NCBI GenBank assembly: GCA_030159075.1
Contig: BROG01000540.1
Coordinates: 209,501-273,500 of the forward strand
DNA length: 64,000 nucleotides
Source: Atrina japonica
Taxonomy: Eukaryota; Mollusca; Bivalvia; Pterioida; Pinnidae
Reading direction: 5' to 3'
Shown: piece after piece, positions 1-12,203 of the stretch
Position numbering within the stretch: position 1 is the first letter of the stretch
Layout of the letters: each line of letters opens with the position of its first letter
Notes under the pieces: generated by a model
What the model was told of the DNA's origin: nothing
The model's input: the letters and a program-made list of their open reading frames with translations, nothing else
The model's database searches: none
Translations under genes and position numbers: made by a program

Positions 1-175
1 AGGTTAATTGTCTCGGATCAAAAGTGATTCCCCAAAAATGAATTTATCTATATAACCTTAGTAAATTTGCGTTTTTCAATCATTCTTCTAGAATTTGTCA
101 GTTATCCAATTTTATCAAAACTTCATCCACAGAACGTTGAGGTTTTGGTACTCAATTAGTAGAAATTTAAGAGTA

Positions 176-1203
176 TTAGGCTCACCTGCCAAAATATTTT
201 TCTTGAGAGTGAAAATATTTCATTTGGCGGCCTCACTTAATTATAAGGCAGCCGCCAGATAATTATGTGGTGGCCGCCAGATAATTAAGGAAACAGAAAT
301 CCGTCATTTTGTTCAGCTAAAACTTTTATTAAAACTGATGATACAAATACTTAACTATTTATATTACTGCCACTTATTTATCTGGTGCTTATTTATCAGT
401 ATTTTTAGATACGAGTACATGGAGTAGTCTACTGAAGGCAATTCCCTTCAACACAATGTTCGATCATGAACAGCCTCACAACAGGGATTCATGAACGATC
501 TTTTTGAAGTTCTTGTTGACCTTCTGTTTGTGCAGATATATCTTAGTAACATACTTACACTGAAGTACAAATTATGTCAGCAAAGTATCTTGAGAAAGGC
601 TAATTTTAAGTCGTGTAGACAGCTTGTGTAGGCATACTCTGTAATCTTCTCACATAGAAATTTCCATTGAGGGATGCAAGTGGTGATTATAACAGAAATT
701 AAAAAAAATATATTTTTATCATTGATATTTAATATTTGTCTATTTACCAGTATAATTTTATATATATGATAAAAACAACAAAACATGACAAAATTCAGGC
801 TCTAGGGCTGATATTGGAGTCTTGGGTTGATATGGCGTTACAGATTTTGTCATGTTTTATTCTTTATCACCTACTGCGTGTTATAGTGTGTGATAATTTC
901 AAGCATTATCACCTGCTGCGCATAATAGAGTGTGATTAGCTAGGCCTATCTGATACCTAAACATGTGTAAGGTTTGGTATAGTTACCATGATTATTTCGT
1001 TATTAAAGTTTGAAGTTTAGACTAAAATGGACTTTAAAAGTCATCCCAGGGCTCAAGATCATTAAGCCATCTAAGCTTCAAGTCAGACTTCAATTAAGTG
1101 GCGGCCTCCAGATAAATAAGTGGCGACTGCCAGATAATTATGTGGCGGTGGCCAGATAAAATAATTTCACTCTCAAGAAAAATATTTAGATAGGACAGCC
1201 TAA
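176..1203. mobile_element. Non-autonomous DNA transposon with imperfect TIRs, TA-flanked
   Basis: The two ends are inverted copies: the left end carries TTAGGCT followed by a stretch around ATTTTTCTTGAGAGTGAAA, and the right end carries its reverse complement and closes with AGCCTAA. Both ends are flanked by TA, as in TA-target families. Just inside each end lie inverted copies of short GGCGGCC...CAGATAATTA repeats (about 229-290 and 1100-1160). A short repeat around TTATCACCT(A/G)CTGCG sits near 865-925. No transposase reading frame is visible, so it would depend on an enzyme made elsewhere. The family is unidentified. Confidence 0.6.
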
Positions 1204-2506
1204 TATACTTCCGTAGAAATTCCATTGCAATCTATTATTTCAGGAAAAATACATTATTCTTCATGAGAGTAAAATTCCAGTGAGATCATTTAGATATTTA
1301 TTACAAAGATAATGAACAAATTTGTGACATAATTCATTAACACCAAAATAAAACTATTGAAATCTATGGATGTGAACTAACAAAAATATTATCAAATCTA
1401 GGCCCAGATTTCCAAGGTTAAACATGCCAATTTTTTTTTTCAATTTTGGATGTCTACCAAATTTAGAGGACAAATATATGACAAGTTCACAACTGACATG
1501 TGATTTAAAAGTATGGTATGTGACAAAGGTTAAAGCTCTAATAGAATTCAATAATTTAAGTAAATATTGAATAAGCAACTACTTTGGTCCAGCGGTTCTG
1601 AAGAAGTTTTGGCAAATTGACAGAAAGGCAGACAAACATTCCAAAAATGATAAGCTCTCTAACCTTGACCATGTTGTTGGGGCAAAAATAGGAACTAATA
1701 TAAAGGTACATGATTCTAACAGTAATGCCCTCAATATTTTTATTGCATTTGGCTATATTACAACTTTTTGTGTGTGATATCTCAATCAAATTCTCATTCT
1801 GTTATTTTTTTCCCATATAATTATAAGTCCTTTCCAGAATTTTTCATCAACTATTGGTGGAGGACATAAACAATGTATAATGAGACATTAGCTATGGCCT
1901 TAGGTCAATCGGTGAGCGGTTTTAATGTAACAAAACACACTGAGCATTAGTTTTAAGCCCTATCTGAAAGACTGATACAAGTGACTCTTACCCTGTACGA
2001 CATTTTGCAAAGCAAAGGAACAGTTACAACTTATATACCGGTAACAAAGACTCGGGCAAAGCCAGGCCAGATTCAAGCCAGTTTTTTCTGCCTAAGAGGT
2101 AGCTGCTCAGTGACTGAGTGAGGCATAGATTAAATTTTTGTTTGTTTGCCAAATCTCAATCAACCCAGAAAATTTCACATCATGAAAATTCAATATAAAT
2201 ATTGTACATATATTTTGTTATACATTTTAGGTAATTTTTACATAAAACAATTACATGTATAATGTATAAAATAATATCATTTTCCAACCTTGTACCTTCC
2301 CAACCCGGTTTAAAAATTTGGATCAGGATTGGTCAAACAGACAATTTTTAAATTTAGGCTTGAGTTACAAGCGAGTGATATACCATAAAATGTTAAGAGT
2401 GCATACTTACAGCAAACTGTAACAAATTTTATGTGAAATGCTAAGAATTATGTTGAATACCTTACTAGGGATATAACATAATACACTTAAAGGGTACAAC
2501 ACTTAC
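1204..2506. other. Intronic AT-rich DNA, no gene seen
   Basis: This stretch would be intron of the minus-strand transporter gene. I see no exon with plausible splice sites and no recognisable repeat in it. The next transporter exon was looked for here and not found, so it probably lies beyond the left edge. Confidence 0.4.
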
Positions 2507-2651
2507 CAGCAATTATTCCGTAAAATACTAACATAAATTCCAGGTTTGGCGAAAAAGGTATAAATGTCAAACCAATACTGCTAAGCAAACCACCAAGTAG
2601 TGCTACTTTTCTATATGACATCTTCCTCATCAGGTAGCTTGTGATTGGACC
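2507..2651 (-). CDS. Transporter exon 2: TM3-TM4 with the MFS loop
   Basis: Flanked by a TTTTCAG acceptor and a GTAAGT donor, and open in one frame only across the junction. It has the basic loop YLMRKMSYRK between helices, typical of MFS carriers, followed by VALLGGLLSSIGLTF. Phase 1 at both ends. Confidence 0.72.
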
Positions 2652-5600
2652 TGAAAACATAAAATATGATAGCTGTAAACTGCTCAGTCTATACGGATCA
2701 GCATCAATCAAGATCTGAAATTACCATTTATTCAATACTCAAACTCAACTGTCAACATCTTTTGAATACAGAAAGAGGCTCTTTCTTTGCCATTAAGTGT
2801 CCAGGATTAAAAGTGAAAAGTAATAGATATAAATTCTTTAGATATCTTATAAAATTTTAGGTTACTGTACCGGATAAACATTTTTCAAAAATCATAGAAA
2901 CTCACATAATTGATAACTGATGTAAGTCCATTGTCCAGTACCAACTTACTGGCAAAAACTGTAAGACCACTCACATCTTAAAAGTAACCTCTAGGGGTAG
3001 TGTTAAAATGGGTCATTTCTAACAGTGTAAGATCTTTGTGCTATTGTTATTGCTGCAACATGTGCAAGTCCAGCCAAGCTTTAGGTGATCACATGTGCCA
3101 TACCTACTATTCTAGTTTAAAATGAGCTTTAGTTTTAAAAGTCCATGACCACTTAAATCGACCAACGTCAAGTATCGTAAAAAGTTCTCTGATTCACACA
3201 ATAAATAATTTAAAGACATACTTATCAAAACTAGTGCACACATGCACTGCAATTAGTCAGAAAATGATAAAAACAACATGATTCAAACATCCCTAATTAG
3301 AAATCGCACAGGTACCATTCACTGCTGCTACACCGATACGGAAAGTATGTAAAACATGAATGTACATGCATGTCAAATTGTGGGAAGTATTTCACCAAAA
3401 ACTGCAATTATTCATTTCCCAAAATAAAAATATTGCATTTCTATACATATAAGTTTAACACTTTCAACTTAAAAAGATAAAACCAAAAGAAAGTATTGGT
3501 ATTCTCTGACCAGTTTCAGACTCCATGATTGAACAAAAGCGTTAGCCTTGACAGATTGAGGTTTCTTTAGTGGAAATTCAAAGAAGGGCTGCAAATTATT
3601 AATTTGTTTTCAGTTTCATTTCCTTCCTCAAAGCATTTCAACGATCTGTTTCTGTTCCTAAACGCACAGCATTCTATCTCTTATTTTCCGCCCTTTGTGT
3701 TTTGTTTATTTGCTACCTGTATTGCAACATGTTTACATCTTTGTGGAATGTTGGTAAACTTGGACCCATCTGAATTCATACCCATCTCAACTCGTAGCCT
3801 CTTTGGCTAAGTCATGCCTATGGTTGATTGACTCGTGACCAAAACAATTGGAAGAGTCAATTGTTTTACTGATTTGTACACAATAACGTAGGGATTATGG
3901 TTACACTGATGACTTAGTTCTCAAGCACATAGAAAAACTACCCAAACTCGATCATTATTCTATGCAGGAATTAGGAATAACTGTTATGTTTATTTTTTAT
4001 TGTTCCATTCTGTTCAATTTTGTCAGAATAGTTGGTATTCATATCATGTGACCTCAACAGAATGTCGGGCAAGATCACTTCTGGTTTCGTAATATTTACA
4101 TTGAAAACATGTTGGAATTCTTTCTTGCAACGACTACAAGTGTTGTCACTTTCTTGAAGGCTGCTTTTCACATCTGGCATTTAGTGCTGCATGCCACATG
4201 TATCTAGATTCAATGTCATACATATAAAATAAAATGATTAACTGGAAGTGGTGCTGCCCACATTTTTCTCTGAAGTTGCATACTATTATGACAAACCATA
4301 ACGGAAAGGATCAACTCCAAACAGTTCTTTTGACCCATATCATAGGAAAAATTACCTGTTTTCTGGATATAGAAAAGGCATGGAAATATTTTTTCATCAT
4401 AGAAAAATAACCCAGGTATATTTTCTACCATAGAAAATAACCCAAGTATATTTTTACAATAGAAAAATAAAATATATTCAACAAATAATGACCATGTCGT
4501 ACAAGTTTCATATGTGTTAGTAAGTTGAAATTATGGCTATATACATGGAAATTGCGTGGTGTTTGCAAACAATGCAATTTTATTTGCAAATTATGATATT
4601 TTCGATGGCATAAGAAGATGTTTCTGTCAGTTTTATGCAATCATGTCAAGATAGAAGGATTTTCTTTCATTATACCTTTTTGACACACGCAATAGCAATC
4701 TTAGTAATAGTATATTCTTTAAATGTTCCTCTAAAACAACTACAATTGTACATGACAATTTTCTTTCCTGTCATATAAACAACTAAAAAATCAGAGTGAT
4801 TCCTAAATTGAACAGTAAACAAACAGTATACGGGGCCCCATCGTCATAAAACCACGGTCTGTAATCACTATGCTCTTTCCTACCTGTAGTTTCATGTATC
4901 CAGAGATCACTTGTGCATATTTTTTTATTCAAGAAGCCTTATCCAATGTGTGTAAACGGTGCTCTCAATCATCAACTAATAAGATTGAGACTTTTAAAGA
5001 ATTTCAGAATTCCAAACTGCATTATGCTAATTACCTAGTTGGTAAGTACATGAGTAACTTCATAATAATTCTACAATCAAACAGGCGATGGGCATGAGTG
5101 AGTTAATCAATGGCACGAGTCAGCTAAAACATGGGTACAAGTCAACCATTTTACTTAGATATGAGTTGTGATGGGTACAAGATGACCATATCCCATATGT
5201 CAAACTTATTCATCTGAGGTTGCCTTGAATATTATGCAACTCCGTTTGTATTTATTGTCGTTACGAGTAAAAATCATTTTTTGATCTTCAAACTCAAATT
5301 ACTAGAAAACAGAGAATCACTTAGAAGTATATTAATGGGAAGATAATAACTTTATATAAGCATTTTGCAAAGCATATTATCATTTAAAACAAAATTTACA
5401 ACCTTGCTGAGCGTAAACCACCGGTCATGGACCTTTAAGGCTCATTCATAAAACCTGTGCCAAGCACCTTGTAAATTGTCACTCTCTGTTTTAAGATGTA
5501 TGGCTAGTGTTCCAGCTAGAGGGTTTAGCAGGGTATCTTACCCTGCCCTGATTTTGCCTCCCCTATCCCAGTTGTGCCCCATCTTGCCCCAAAATTTCCC

Positions 5601-6150
5601 CACCTTCCCCTTTTTGTCTCAATGTCCAGCCTTTTATATGTATGTCACTTATTTGTATGCTGGACTGTCATGTCCATTTTCATTAGTTAACTCAATGCAT
5701 TATTTTGATGCAAACATACAGATACAGAATATATGGGCATGATTTTTTTTCACCCTTGATCCACCCCTGAGCCAAACAGGCTGAAAAACGCAAACTTGAT
5801 AGAGGACCTTCAATACTTGCTTCCTGTAATGTTTCATCAGAATCTCTTTAGCATTTTTGAAGAACAAGCTGACAGCGTGAACCTCCCCAGGCCCTTCCTT
5901 TTGCAATCTTAAAAACTCAATAAAAATGCATTTGGCTCAGGTGAGCTGAAAAAGACCAGAAATTACCTGCACCAAGGAATAAGCCTACATTGATGGATCC
6001 AATTAGGGATGTAAATGCAACACCAACATCAAAGTGCCTCTGTAGTTCAACAATGTATACACCGAAACTTAACGCGACTCCAAAGGTTGTAGCCTGAATC
6101 ATGAAAGCTGAAAATATGATAACAAGACCCCAAGGGTTCTCGATCTTCAT
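2507..6150 (-). CDS. Monocarboxylate-transporter-like MFS protein (SLC16 type), 5' part, two coding exons
   Basis: Exon at 5967-6169 (start codon at 6148-6150) and exon at 2507-2651 join in the same phase (phase 1) with good GT-AG sites. They encode TM1-TM4 of a major facilitator protein. The start region reads ENPWGLVIIFSAF and SFGVYIVELQRHF, matching the first helices of monocarboxylate transporters. The second exon begins GPITSYLMRKMSYRKVALLGG, the conserved loop between helices 2 and 3. SLC16 proteins are 12-helix plasma-membrane carriers of monocarboxylates, thyroid hormone, aromatic amino acids or similar solutes; the substrate cannot be told from this part. The exon at 2507 ends in phase 1 with GTAAGT, so the rest lies left of the window. 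In the spliced 5' leader an in-frame TAA precedes the ATG, which supports this start. Confidence 0.72.
2652..5966. other. Transporter intron 1, no gene seen
   Basis: About 3.3 kb of AT-rich intron. A short duplicated stretch (ATAGAAAATAACCCA-like, about 4398-4475) is the only local repetition noted. Open frames in it are short and show no family resemblance. Confidence 0.45.
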
Positions 6151-6169
6151 CTTGATAGATGTGGCTGGT
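5967..6169 (-). CDS. Transporter exon 1 (coding from 6150): TM1-TM2
   Basis: The acceptor (rc of 6170-6171, preceded by TGTTTC) and the donor GTAATT after 5967 delimit the exon. The first 19 bases are leader, then the ATG. Two hydrophobic helices are separated by the short polar stretch VELQRHFDVG. It ends in phase 1, matching the exon at 2507-2651. Confidence 0.7.
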
Positions 6170-6410
6170 CTGAAACAGAAAATTATAATAAAACATAATT
6201 ATCATATGACATTTGTAAATGTCAAAAAATTAAACTTACATAAAAATGCAATTCATTGCTACTTACATGTACCATATTTGTACATGTATTAGCTATTTCA
6301 TAGCGAAATAAACATCACTGAAGGAAGTGCTAACATCCTTTACAGTACCGGTACTATAAAATACATGTACATTCCATATGAACTTGAAAGTGTAAATAAT
6401 GACTCACTAC

Positions 6411-6660
6411 ACAATTACTGACATACATGTACATGTTAACTCTAACAGTCACAATTACTGACATACATGTACATGTTAACTCTAACAGTCACAATTACTG
6501 ACATACATGTACATGTTAACTCTAACAGTCACAATTACTGACATACATGTACATGTTAACTCTAACAGTCACAATTACTGACATACATGTACATGTTAAC
6601 TCTAACAGTCACAATTACTGAAATACATGTACATGTTAACTCTAACAGTCACAATTACTG
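6411..6660. repeat. Minisatellite, 40-bp unit, about 6 copies
   Basis: The unit runs ACAATTACTGACATACATGT then ACATGTTAACTCTAACAGTC. Copies are nearly identical, with one C-to-A change near 6621, which points to recent expansion. Each unit contains the palindrome ACATGT twice. Confidence 0.95.
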
Positions 6661-7117
6661 AGAGTAACAAATCTACGAAATGGACATTTAACAGGATTGA
6701 ATCTGAGGGTAGCCATTGATCAAATGCTTGCTTCCTTAATTGGTGACAGAAAATTCATGCTGGGAAAAGTATTCTCTAAATCATGTAGATATATATTCAT
6801 ATTCAGAAACTGTGAAAAAAATCATTTGAAGCAAACATTTTAAGAGTACTGATAAATCAATACATGTAAGCACCCTAACTATGAAACCATTATTAAGGGA
6901 ATGAGAAGCAATTACAGAACTTAAACTAAAACTTTACCAAAAGGACTGACAGAAGCCCCAATAGACTGATAGATGGACGGACAGGGAAAACCTAAAAACC
7001 CACAGTCCCCCTTTGCCAGAAGTAGACTAACAAACTTTAACAAAATTGACAACAATGAAAATATACTTAGTACTTTATATGTAAGTTTTGCATCGTATGA
7101 TATCACCAAAATCAACT
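6661..7117. other. Intronic or leader DNA, no gene seen
   Basis: No exon, RNA gene or clear repeat is visible. Confidence 0.4.
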
Positions 7118-7219
7118 AACCGATATCAGACCAGCCATGCAAAAATCCGTATCAATATCAGACCGGCCATGCAAAATTCTGTATCAATATCAGACCGTCC
7201 ATGCAAAAATCTGTATCGC
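7118..7219. repeat. Short tandem repeat, about 32-bp unit, 3 copies
   Basis: Three diverged copies of a unit containing ATATCAGACCGGCCATGC followed by an AAAAATC-type tail. Confidence 0.8.
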
Positions 7220-7916
7220 GCACTTCGGAATTTATGAAACGGGACACCTCAGGACTTATCGACTTCAAACGGAGCGTTGCATCAGACAACATATTGTTTG
7301 TTTACAATGTCAAAAGAAGGCGAAAAGGTATTGCAGGATTTGGCAGTCACAATAATGAAACTGGATGAACTAATTGATAAAGAAAATAAATTCAACACGG
7401 TTAATAAATCAAAATTTATTCCTTGCTTAATTCATTTGATTCACTTCAGAAATATAAAACTGATACTTTCAGTGAAATCAATCAACATAATTTGCAAGTT
7501 GTACTGTTTGTATATAATAAATAGATTATAACATGGTAAGGTCTGATATTGCCTGAGGGCTGATATGATATGTGATAAGAATTTTACCATGTAATAATCT
7601 CTATTTATTAATTACATGTTCCTCTCAATTCTTTGTATTTCATATTTAATTCATATGGCATAAATTTTCATATTTTATAAGGCATTTAATAAACAATTAC
7701 TGAGACATAACTGCGTTGTTATCACCATGTTCTTGATATTGCCATTTGGTGACAATAGGACAGTCTAACTGGTATCTATCAAAGCCGATCACTACATCAA
7801 AGTAAATTATGTAATAAAGTACTGCAGTATAGAATCTTGATAGATTTACACATATAAAACAAATAAAGTATCTATACATTATATATTATATATATATAGA
7901 GAGAGATTCTATAATG

Positions 7917-8058
7917 AGTGTTAGTTGATTATCATGTTTATCTAACTCGAGTAAGTTAATTTTCAAAATTTGAACAGACACGGGGTTTACTGGGTTTCTT
8001 TTCAAAGTTTGAAAATTGACTTACTCAAGTTAGATAAACAGGATAATCAACTTACATG
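7917..8058. mobile_element. Foldback MITE-like inverted repeat
   Basis: Two arms of about 50-60 bases are near reverse complements: TTGATTATC..GTTTATCTAACT on the left, and AGTTAGATAAAC..GATAATCAA on the right. They surround a short GC-richer centre (ACGGGGTTTACTGGG). No coding capacity. The length and TIR structure fit a miniature foldback element. Confidence 0.7.
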
Positions 8059-9318
8059 AGTTGCTGAATCTGTTTCTACCATTACTGAAAACTTGTGTAG
8101 TATATGGAACATTAGCCTACATCACTTCAAAACAGCATCAGGCTCAGATTCTCATGGTTATGTCAAACCTGTACCTCGCTTCAATCACAATTTCTCCAGA
8201 TTACATCAATATGCAGACCTGTAGGAAACCCAATATTGTTAGAGACTTCAATAATGGATCCCTTTCGCTCCAATTACTTTTATCGCCAACAACTGGCTAC
8301 AGTGGTAGTGCAGGCTCAACCAATGAGCCAAAGTTCACATTCCACTTTTGACCAATGAAATTGCTCGGAGTGTGTTATTAACACTAAAACTTTAAAAGGC
8401 TGTGTTTCCGTTTAATCAGCTAATTTTTTATGGTTTAACCATACATGTTATGGTAGAATTAGCATTCCATATACTTTTAGCAAAGGTTCTACATCCTTAG
8501 TGTAAAAGAACCTATATGTCAAGTACATATACCACGCAAGTTTGTACCCTTCTCCATTGCTCATAGTTTGCTTAAACCATGAATAATTGTTGTCATCTGT
8601 GCACTGCACTGTGACCATGACCTTATAGAAATGACCTTGGTTCAAGGTCATGACACATCCTAGGAACATGGTCAAAAATGGTGTGAAATGATATTTTATT
8701 CAAAGGTAATCTGATGGTGTTGTGACCATGACAAGAAATTTGGAATTTTTTTTATGATCTACCATTTAAATAACTTGTGCTTTATTTGATTTGGTGCAGT
8801 CAAACAAGGATTATCAGGACAACTACTGTAATTCATATGTACAACAGATACAAAATCTATGTTCCCAAATGTTTCACATTTTTATGTGAAAAATCAATCA
8901 ACTAACGGTTGAAATCAACTTTTTTTTCCAGGTGGCAAATTTTTTCTACTATTGATAGATACAAATGTTTTTACCTTGAGTGGCAACATGGTTCAAGGTC
9001 AAAATATAAAATAAAGTTTCTTTCTACATGTCATTGTAGAATGCCTTTGTGAATTGTATTCAAAGATATGTTACAGTCATGATATTGGATATTTAGGCCT
9101 CTTAAATTGATTATCATGAATAGGTGCTGGTTTGTTGTCTAAATTACAAAAATAAACTACATGTACAAATACGAAAGATAAAAAGCTTAAAGATTGATAA
9201 TTTTTAAATTACCGCTCATACCTTGTGTTTACGGACTGAGATCTAAGCAATTTACAATTTTTGCTCCCTCCCAATACCTTCTACATATCAAATAAAAAAC
9301 TTTGAGTTTTGAGCTTAC
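8059..9318. other. Non-coding stretch with an everted AGGTCA-type site
   Basis: No gene is seen. At 8633-8652 the sequence TGACCTTGGTTCAAGGTCA is an inverted pair of extended nuclear-receptor half-sites. A further TCAAGGTCA lies near 8993. These may simply belong to an old repeat. Confidence 0.35.
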
Positions 9319-9362
9319 CTGAATATAATGATAGATTACTGGTTGGTTTGGTGAAGCAGATT
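9319..9362 (-). other. Candidate 5' UTR exon of the transporter gene
   Basis: A 44-bp segment on the minus strand has a CTTTACAG acceptor and a GTAAGC donor. Joined to the exon at 5967-6169 it puts an in-frame TAA upstream of the ATG, as expected for leader sequence. No protein or transcript support is available. Confidence 0.4.
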
Positions 9363-9369
9363 CTGTAAA

Positions 9370-9446
9370 GTGAAAAAAAATACATGAAGTAGCAAAAAAA
9401 AAGAAGAAAAGAAAAAAAAAAAAAGAAGAAAAGAAAAAAAAAGAAA
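9370..9446. repeat. A/G-rich low-complexity tract
   Basis: Runs of A and AAGAAA, purine only over most of the length. Confidence 0.9.
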
Positions 9447-9591
9447 CAAACTGAGAGAGAACAAGGAAGGTAAGAAGAAGAATATGCAGAATGATTATTT
9501 TACAAAGAAATCAAAACTGACAGGACATACATTATGTAGCTAGAGAATGATAGAAATGAGGAGAGAAAAATGTACACAGTCAATTCTGTTC

Positions 9592-9681
9592 TTAATCCTT
9601 TCAACCCTACAGACCACAATAGATCGGTCATAAACTATAGAAAGAGCAAACTATTCAGATACACAGGGGTATATGGGTTAA
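9592..9681. mobile_element. TTAA-flanked mini-MITE, copy 1
   Basis: Starts TTAATCCTTTCAACCCTA and ends in GGGTTAA. It is related to copies at 31293-31385 and 42259-42341, which share the ends and an ACCACAAT-like centre. Length about 90 bp. This copy is the most diverged at its right end. Confidence 0.55.
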
Positions 9682-10146
9682 AAAAGTAACCGATTGTTTT
9701 AGTCATTCCATAAAAATGACTTTGTCTGAACCAAATCTTTGTACATTTTGTTTCACCTAAGCTCACTACGTACATATTTGGTGCAAATACACGTGTGTAC
9801 ATTGTACACCTCATTTCAAGGCTCTTCTATAGTACATGTACCTGTTATCTACTTATTTATGCTGAATGTTCAGCAAAGAGAGTGATACTATCTGTGTACA
9901 TAAATCCAAGTTCTGACCATGCCGTTCACTCTGATCTCCCACATGCAAAGAGAGAGTTACTCCATGTACCTGTGTATTTCAAAGAGACCAATTTTTGTCA
10001 GGTGTGCATCCCCACATGTGTGCAAAAAGAATGTTACTACAGGCATGTGAGCAAAAAAAATTCCCACATGCAACGCAAACACCTGAACCACTGAGCAACC
10101 ATGAGAAGTAATATAATACTGGAGTAGAAACTATACTTTAACTTAC

Positions 10147-10194
10147 ATCCAGATAACATGAAGATATATATGCTGGAAGATCAGAAGTTGGCTT
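10147..10194 (-). other. Candidate 5' UTR exon of the transporter gene
   Basis: A 48-bp segment between a TCTGTGCAG acceptor and a GTAAGT donor on the minus strand, in line with the candidates at 9319 and 10425. Support is from splice-site quality only. Confidence 0.35.
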
Positions 10195-10424
10195 CTGCAC
10201 AGAAAAAATGATTGTATCACTTTGTGAAGGCAAGACTTCTGAAATAAATCCTGTCACATTTCTGATAGGATTATTTGAGAAATGCTTCATTAATTCACAC
10301 ATGTTACTGACATTTCACTGCTTAACTGTAAAAATCAATACACTACTTAAATGTTTAACCTTTTGACTTACTGAGTGAAAAAACAATAGAATTTTATAGG
10401 ATAATTTTCATTTCACATCCTTAC

Positions 10425-10498
10425 CTAAAACATGTAAAATATTATGACACATTATATCAATTTCCTCCTTGTTATCTCTGTAGTATGTAGCACCATCA
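10425..10498 (-). other. Candidate first or upstream exon of the transporter gene
   Basis: A 74-bp segment between an ATTTCAG acceptor and a GTAAGG donor. It is open in one frame with a coding-like composition (DGATYYRDNKEEIDIMCHNI), but joining it to the next candidate exon brings a stop in that frame. It is therefore either leader sequence or the end of another, unseen coding unit. Confidence 0.35.
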
Positions 10499-10509
10499 CT
10501 GAAATTACA

Positions 10510-11317
10510 GGTACAATGTATATATTGTAGTGTTGGGTAATGTATATACAATGTACATATTGTAGTGCTTGGTAATGTATGTACAATGTATATATTGTAG
10601 TGTTGGGTAATGTATATACAATGTACATATTGTAGTGCTGGGTAATGTATGTACCGGTACAATGTACATGTTGGAATGTTGGGTAATGTATATACAATGT
10701 ACATATTGTAGTGCTGGGTAATGTATGTACAATGTACATGTTGTAGTGCTGGGTAATGTATGTACAATGTACATATTGTAGTGCTGGGTAATGTATGTAC
10801 AATGTACATATTGTAGTGCTGGGTAATGTATGTACAATGTACATATTGTAGTGCTAATGTATGTACAATGTACATATTGTAGTGCTGGGTAATGTATGTA
10901 CAATGTACATATTGTAGTGCTGGGTAATGTATGTACAATGTACATATTGTAGTGCTGGGTAATGTATGTACAATGTACATGTTGTACAATGTATGTACAA
11001 TGTACATGTTGTAGTGTTGGGTAATGTATGTACAATGTACATGTGCTGGGTAATGTATGTACAATGTACATATTGTAGTGCTGGGTAATGTATGTAAAAT
11101 GTACATATTGTAGTGTTGGGTAATGTATGTACAATGTACATATTGTAGTGCTGGGTAATGTATGTACAATATACATGTTGGAATGTTGGGTAATGTATGT
11201 ACAATGTACATATTGTAGTGCTGGGTAATGTATGTACAATGTACATATTATAGTGCTGGGTAATGTACATGTATGTACAATGTACATATTGTAGTGCTGG
11301 GTAATGTATATACAATG
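10510..11317. repeat. Minisatellite, 35-bp unit, about 23 copies
   Basis: The unit is GTACAATGTACATATTGTAG followed by TGCTGGGTAATGTAT. Because 35 is not a multiple of 3 and the minus-strand unit lacks stops, all three minus frames stay open for hundreds of bases. This produces long repetitive open frames that are not genes. Some units are shortened (near 10855 and 10985). The array is interrupted by a transposon at 11318 and resumes at 12198. Confidence 0.95.
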
Positions 11318-12197
11318 CAGGGTTCACACTACTAAGTGCCATTTTTAAGTAAAATGCTAAAAATATATTATAAATTGGCTCAAAAATAATGTTTTGGCTA
11401 AATTTTTGCTCCAATAAAATCATTGGTAATTGTGTGACAATCTGCAGAAAATCAGTCCTACGGCAATATATCAGTAAAATACAGGTGAAAACTGATCTCT
11501 CCCTGCCATTTACAAGTAGATTGAGGACTAATTATGCAATTTGATAAGTACTAGTGTCAGCATTTGATTGTAAACTTCATCAGACACAGGGTTTACCTGG
11601 CCATTGTGTGGCACATGCAAGAGTTGACACAAGTATGCAAATTACATGTACAGGTCTACCAAGGTAAATTGGCACATGTTTACAAACACAACAAGTCTAA
11701 ATCAAATCAATACAAGGGTGACAAGCCACTTGTTGTCACAAAAATATTAGAGATTCAGCAATGCATGGAGTCCATGCAAGGCAATTATGTTTTACCTGTA
11801 CAACCTATTTTTGGTATCGTTTTTGGTTTTTGACTCTACCCGGATTTGCCACTTTACCTTGGTACACCTATAACTAAGTGAAATAAACAAATCAAATGGT
11901 GGAAGTCATACACATGGACTTCAATGAATTGTTGGCATGATTGGTTGTGTTGATTATGATGAGGGAGAACAAGTGACACCTTTAGCATATCCAAAGACAG
12001 CTATTGTGATTCATACAGGCAGTTATATAATACATGTATAGCAATGATGAAGAGATGGAATTACAGTTTTAAAATGTTATTAATAGCCTTGGATACTGGT
12101 TATTTATTAATTTTGCTCAATGCTACTTTATTTTGCTATAAAGATTTATTTTGCTAATTTTTTGGCCCATAAATTTGAAATCTTGGTGTGAACCCTG
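11318..12197. mobile_element. hAT-like non-autonomous transposon inside the minisatellite
   Basis: It begins CAGGGTTCACAC and ends GTGTGAACCCTG, a perfect 12-bp TIR. It is flanked by the direct repeat ACAATG (11312-11317 and 12198-12203), and the minisatellite continues on both sides. CAGGGTT ends are common in hAT elements, but these usually make 8-bp duplications and only 6 bases match here. No transposase frame is present. A second inverted pair inside (around 11655 and 11850, TCTACCAAGGTAAATTGGC and its partner) may be a smaller nested MITE. Confidence 0.75.
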
Positions 12198-12203
12198 ACA
12201 ATG

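Noticed and set aside
10408..11423. Four long minus-strand open frames (130-267 aa) with repeats such as LPSTTICTLYIHYP
   Set aside because: They are the three readings of a 35-bp minisatellite without stops; no splice, start or family support. Only the last 74 bp (10425-10498) look like a possible exon.
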